Positions 61,015 through 64,000 of a DNA stretch of 64,000 nucleotides are shown here, one piece after another; the stretch's first letter is position 1, and every line of letters begins with the position of its first letter. The position numbers and the translations under genes are program-made. The DNA lies in assembly GCA_019359115.1 (NCBI GenBank), contig JAHHHW010000131.1:31873-95872 (forward strand), written 5' to 3'. The notes beneath the pieces were generated by a model, which saw nothing but the letters and a program-made list of their open reading frames with translations, ran no database searches and was not told the origin of the DNA. Source of the DNA: Pelatocladus maniniholoensis HA4357-MV3. GTDB taxonomy: Bacteria > Cyanobacteriota > Cyanobacteriia > Cyanobacteriales > Nostocaceae.

Positions 61015-61839
61015 ATGACAAATAACATCCCACCTACACAAGTAAGTAACTATTTACAATATCTGCCAGCCATTTTTCAAGAAGACGTAGACCAGTACGG
61101 AGTCAACTTTATCGGTCGCTTCCTACTGGCTTTTGAGAAAATCATCACAGGTTTGGGAGATGTTGATGAACCTGGAATAGAAGAAATCCTCGATGGAATT
61201 ACTGATTCTACTACTCAAGAATTGTATCTGGCTGGTATCTATCGTTACTTTGAACCCGGAGCCGATTTGCCTGCTCATAAGCGATCGCCACCCGAATTTA
61301 TAGAATGGCTGGCCAGTTGGGTAGCTCTCAATCTGCGCGAAGATTGGGAAGAAGAAGACAAGCGTCGCTTTATTAGCCATGCAGTTACTTTGTACCGCAA
61401 GCGCGGGACAAAAGCTGGTATCAAAGAAATGCTCAAGATTTACATTAGTCCAGTTGCTGAGATCTATGAATTTCATGAGCCTTTACAAGTAGACAGAATT
61501 TCTACTGTGGGTATCGATACTATTCTTGGCGACGGTTTACCCCACTACTTCTTGGTCAAAATCTTTTTGGCTAACTTTGGTGAAGAAACTTTTAACACCT
61601 GTAAACGCCAACAAAAGCTAGCAAGAGCAATTCTTGACCAAGAAAAACCAGCTCACACTTATTATGACTTTGACATCGAAGTACCGTTGATGCAAATTGG
61701 AGTACGATCAACGGTAGGAATAGACACAATACTTGCATCCCCAGCATCTGAAGTCCCAGCGATCCAAATCGGAATGTATTCCACAGTCGGAGTTGATACT
61801 TTGCTGGGAACGTTAATCCTTGGAAAATTTAACAGTTAA
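61015..61839 (+). CDS. Phage tail protein gpI-like (Pvc12-like)
   Basis: 274 residues. YLQYLPAIFQEDVDQYGVNF, FIEWLASWVALNL and RRFISHAVTLYRKRGTKAGI are gpI-family segments. The C-terminal third contains three copies of STVGIDTILG-like motif (about residues 161, 220 and 258), each preceded by a short hydrophobic strand, a repeated element of unclear purpose, perhaps fibre docking. Confidence 0.88.
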   Translation: MTNNIPPTQVSNYLQYLPAIFQEDVDQYGVNFIGRFLLAFEKIITGLGDVDEPGIEEILDGITDSTTQELYLAGIYRYFEPGADLPAHKRSPPEFIEWLASWVALNLREDWEEEDKRRFISHAVTLYRKRGTKAGIKEMLKIYISPVAEIYEFHEPLQVDRISTVGIDTILGDGLPHYFLVKIFLANFGEETFNTCKRQQKLARAILDQEKPAHTYYDFDIEVPLMQIGVRSTVGIDTILASPASEVPAIQIGMYSTVGVDTLLGTLILGKFNS

Positions 61840-61865
61840 ACTATTACATAATCAGGATTACAAAC

Positions 61866-64000
61866 ATGACAGATAATTATGATGTAGAAAAAAGACTACG
61901 TTATTTTAATGGTCAGTTCTTAAATAATTATGACTTTACTGACGAACAGAAATATCACATAGATCGACAACGAAGACATAATCGACTACTGCACACACCA
62001 GGTATTGCTGAAGGTCTGGAAATTATTGCTGAGTGTAACTCACACCATATAGAAGTGCGTCCTGGTACTGCTGTAGATCAGCAAGGTAGACAGATTGTTT
62101 TGGCTACAAAACAAGTGAAAAGTCTCAGAGATTTTGGGTGTGGTAAAGTTTATGTAGTAATCTCCTATCATCAAGAACCATCGGATCTGGCCACAGTCGG
62201 AGCAAGAGACGAGACACGCTGGCACGAACATCCCAAAATCGAGATATTAGAAGATAGTGACGAAATTGAAAAAGGCGATCGCATTCCACTAGCTTGCTTA
62301 GTTCTCGGTGATGGTGGCAAAATAGAACACCATCATGATCATGTCCGTTACCATGCTGGCGTTCGCATCAGTCCAGAGGTAGATTTACGTAAACTCACTT
62401 TCTCCAGTAAGAGTGTGCATTGCAGTTGCTGGCCAGAACTTCATTTTGGTGCGGCTCACCGTATTGATCTTATAGGTAGTCTCTATATCGAAAGACATCT
62501 TGGTATTGGAGTAGATAATCCCAAAAATAGATTAGATGTCAAGGGTGGAGCAGTCATTGGTGCAGATTACTGCGAAAGACAACAAGCTCCAACAGATGGT
62601 CTTTTGGTAAAAGGTAGAGTTGGTATTGGCAATAATAGTCCAGGTTCAAGCCTAGAAATCGCCGGTGAAACCAGAAACGACAATTATTCCGCGCTGAATG
62701 TTACCGACTGTGATGGTAAAAGTCTTTTGTTTGTTAGAAATGATGGCAATATCGGCGTTGGGACAACACAGCCCCGTGCTAAGTTTCATGTTAGTGGTGG
62801 AAATATCCGACTCGACCCAGATAGTGAATTATTTTTCGCCGACAACGGACAGATTAGAAGCTTAGACGATAACCACAGGATTTTGTTTAATCGTTCCCAA
62901 GATCAAATGGAGTTCAGAGAAAGAGGGGATCTCATTTTTTCCCCTGGAGCGATCGATGGAACACAAACCGCAAAAGCCGTCATTTTAGGTAACGGTAATG
63001 TTGGTATTGGCATAAAAGAACCAAATGTGAAGTTGCATGTTGAAGGCGAGATTCGGGGTAATCTTGTTACTGGTACAGGTAGTGATTATGCTGAATGCCT
63101 TCCTAAACTCCAGCAAGATGAAGTGATTGAAGAAGGCGATATTACTGGAATATTTGCAGGCAAAATTACTAAGAAAACTAATGGCGCTCAGACTCTGATG
63201 GTAATTAGTAGTCGGCCCATGGTTATTGGTAATACACCTACCCAAGACAAGAAACATTTGTATGAAAAAGTTGCATTTATGGGTCAGGTGCGGGTTAAGG
63301 TTAGAGGCAAAGTTCAAGCAGGTGACTATATTATCCCATCTGGTTTAAATGATGGAGTCGGTGTAGCAACATCAACCCAAGAAATTAATCCTACCGCCTA
63401 TGCTCAAATTGTGGGTAGTGCTTGGGAGTCATCCCAAGAGGAAGGTGTAAAGTTAATTAATGTATTAGTCGGTCTTCAGTCCAGTTATTCTTGGGTTGGA
63501 CAGTTAATGGCTGCAATGCAGAATCAACAAACCGAAATTGAATCTCTCAAGAGCGAAATTGCTTCTCTTCACTCTCAAATAGAAACAACTGCTGCACAGC
63601 CGAAACACATCGAAGAAATAGAATCTCTTCAGAGTGAAATTGCTTCTATTCAAAGCGAGATTATATCTCTCAAATCTATTAGAGAACAAATTACTCCCAA
63701 TCACCAAACCGAAATTGAATCTCTCAAACACGAAATTAATTCTGTGAAAACAGAACTAGAACAAATTACTCCCAACCATCAAACCGAAATTGAATCTCTC
63801 AAACACGAAATTAATTCTGTGAAAACAGAACTAGAACAAATTACTCCCAACCATCAAACCGAAATTGAATCTCTCAAACACGAAATTAATTCTGTGAAAA
63901 CAGAACTAGAACAAATTACTCCCAATCACCAAACCGAAATTGAATCTCTCAAACACGAAATTAATTCTGTGAAAACAGAACTAGAACAAATTACTCCCAA
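61866..64000 (+). CDS. Tail fibre-like protein with coiled-coil repeats (partial, runs off window)
   Basis: Open from ATG 61866 to the window end, at least 711 codons, with no stop. The N-terminus (VEKRLRYFNGQFLNNYDFTD) is the conserved start of CIS/T4-like fibre-associated proteins. The middle has several NVGIGT.EPN.KLHV-type repeats (about 205-225, 250-262, 298-310, 378-395), common in tail fibres that carry a C-terminal chaperone. From about residue 550 it is a Glu/Ile/Leu/Lys-rich coiled coil, ending in identical 25-residue repeats (TEIESLKHEINSVKTELEQI) with a 75-bp DNA period from about 63700. Probably contacts the target or anchors the particle. Confidence 0.85.
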   Translation, partial: MTDNYDVEKRLRYFNGQFLNNYDFTDEQKYHIDRQRRHNRLLHTPGIAEGLEIIAECNSHHIEVRPGTAVDQQGRQIVLATKQVKSLRDFGCGKVYVVISYHQEPSDLATVGARDETRWHEHPKIEILEDSDEIEKGDRIPLACLVLGDGGKIEHHHDHVRYHAGVRISPEVDLRKLTFSSKSVHCSCWPELHFGAAHRIDLIGSLYIERHLGIGVDNPKNRLDVKGGAVIGADYCERQQAPTDGLLVKGRVGIGNNSPGSSLEIAGETRNDNYSALNVTDCDGKSLLFVRNDGNIGVGTTQPRAKFHVSGGNIRLDPDSELFFADNGQIRSLDDNHRILFNRSQDQMEFRERGDLIFSPGAIDGTQTAKAVILGNGNVGIGIKEPNVKLHVEGEIRGNLVTGTGSDYAECLPKLQQDEVIEEGDITGIFAGKITKKTNGAQTLMVISSRPMVIGNTPTQDKKHLYEKVAFMGQVRVKVRGKVQAGDYIIPSGLNDGVGVATSTQEINPTAYAQIVGSAWESSQEEGVKLINVLVGLQSSYSWVGQLMAAMQNQQTEIESLKSEIASLHSQIETTAAQPKHIEEIESLQSEIASIQSEIISLKSIREQITPNHQTEIESLKHEINSVKTELEQITPNHQTEIESLKHEINSVKTELEQITPNHQTEIESLKHEINSVKTELEQITPNHQTEIESLKHEINSVKTELEQITP

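Overview
The window is chromosomal DNA from a filamentous, probably branching (Stigonematales / Fischerella-Hapalosiphon type) cyanobacterium. HIP1 octamers (GCGATCGC) are frequent, spacers are rich in cyanobacterial palindromic repeats and MITEs, and almost every gene lies on the + strand. The centre of the window is a hapalindole-type indole alkaloid biosynthetic cluster, known only from this group. It is flanked on the left by an iron/siderophore uptake pair and on the right by a contractile injection system.

Left flank (1-8.4 kb): a TonB-dependent siderophore receptor with an AMIN domain, a decayed lipoprotein leader, an Fe-siderophore binding lipoprotein, then two convergent LuxR/NarL-type regulators separated by a strong hairpin, and about 1.7 kb of AT-rich DNA with no convincing gene.

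Alkaloid cluster (8.4-43.5 kb). Precursor supply is nearly complete. dxs, dxr, ispG and ispH give IPP/DMAPP and a prenyl synthase (P2) gives GPP. DAHP synthase, fused TrpEG, TrpC, TrpA, TrpB and TrpD give tryptophan; trpF is not in the window. Two isonitrile synthases (I1, I2) and an Fe/2OG decarboxylase (I3) convert Trp to the indole vinyl isonitrile. The ABBA prenyltransferase P1 adds geranyl. Two Stig cyclases perform the Cope/cyclisation cascade; one has the HpiC1 active-site residues at identical numbering, the other is altered. A WelO5/AmbO5-type halogenase (H164, G166, H259), three full Rieske oxygenases and a second ABBA prenyltransferase (P3-like) tailor the product. A DevB/DevC exporter pair without an ATPase, a DUF6220-like membrane protein, a UPF0200-like kinase and a histidine phosphatase accompany them. 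P1 plus P3 plus the halogenase, with no methyltransferase seen, points to an ambiguine-type rather than a welwitindolinone-type cluster.

Unusual content in the cluster: two tRNA-Trp(CCA) genes with G73 lie between the isonitrile and prenyltransferase genes, one abutted by a MITE with a perfect 8-bp target duplication. A fourth Rieske paralogue has lost its whole iron-sulfur ligand region. The N-terminal halves of the three intact Rieske genes are identical over 316 bp or nearly so while their catalytic halves diverge. A 21-bp motif recurs upstream of P2, the halogenase and I1, and a perfect 44-bp palindrome sits just before the halogenase.

Right flank (44.2-64 kb): a contractile injection system operon. 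It encodes a DUF4255 cap/terminator protein, a carboxypeptidase-regulatory-like protein, two sheaths, two tube proteins, small assembly proteins, a 1123-aa repeat protein, a LysM protein, gpD/VgrG-like and gpV-like spike proteins, PAAR, gp25, two baseplate-J proteins, a gpI-like protein and a long coiled-coil tail-fibre protein that runs off the window. The order fits the extracellular/thylakoid-anchored CIS group. The spacer between the alkaloid and CIS loci has a near-consensus Fur box and a 21-bp-stem hairpin.
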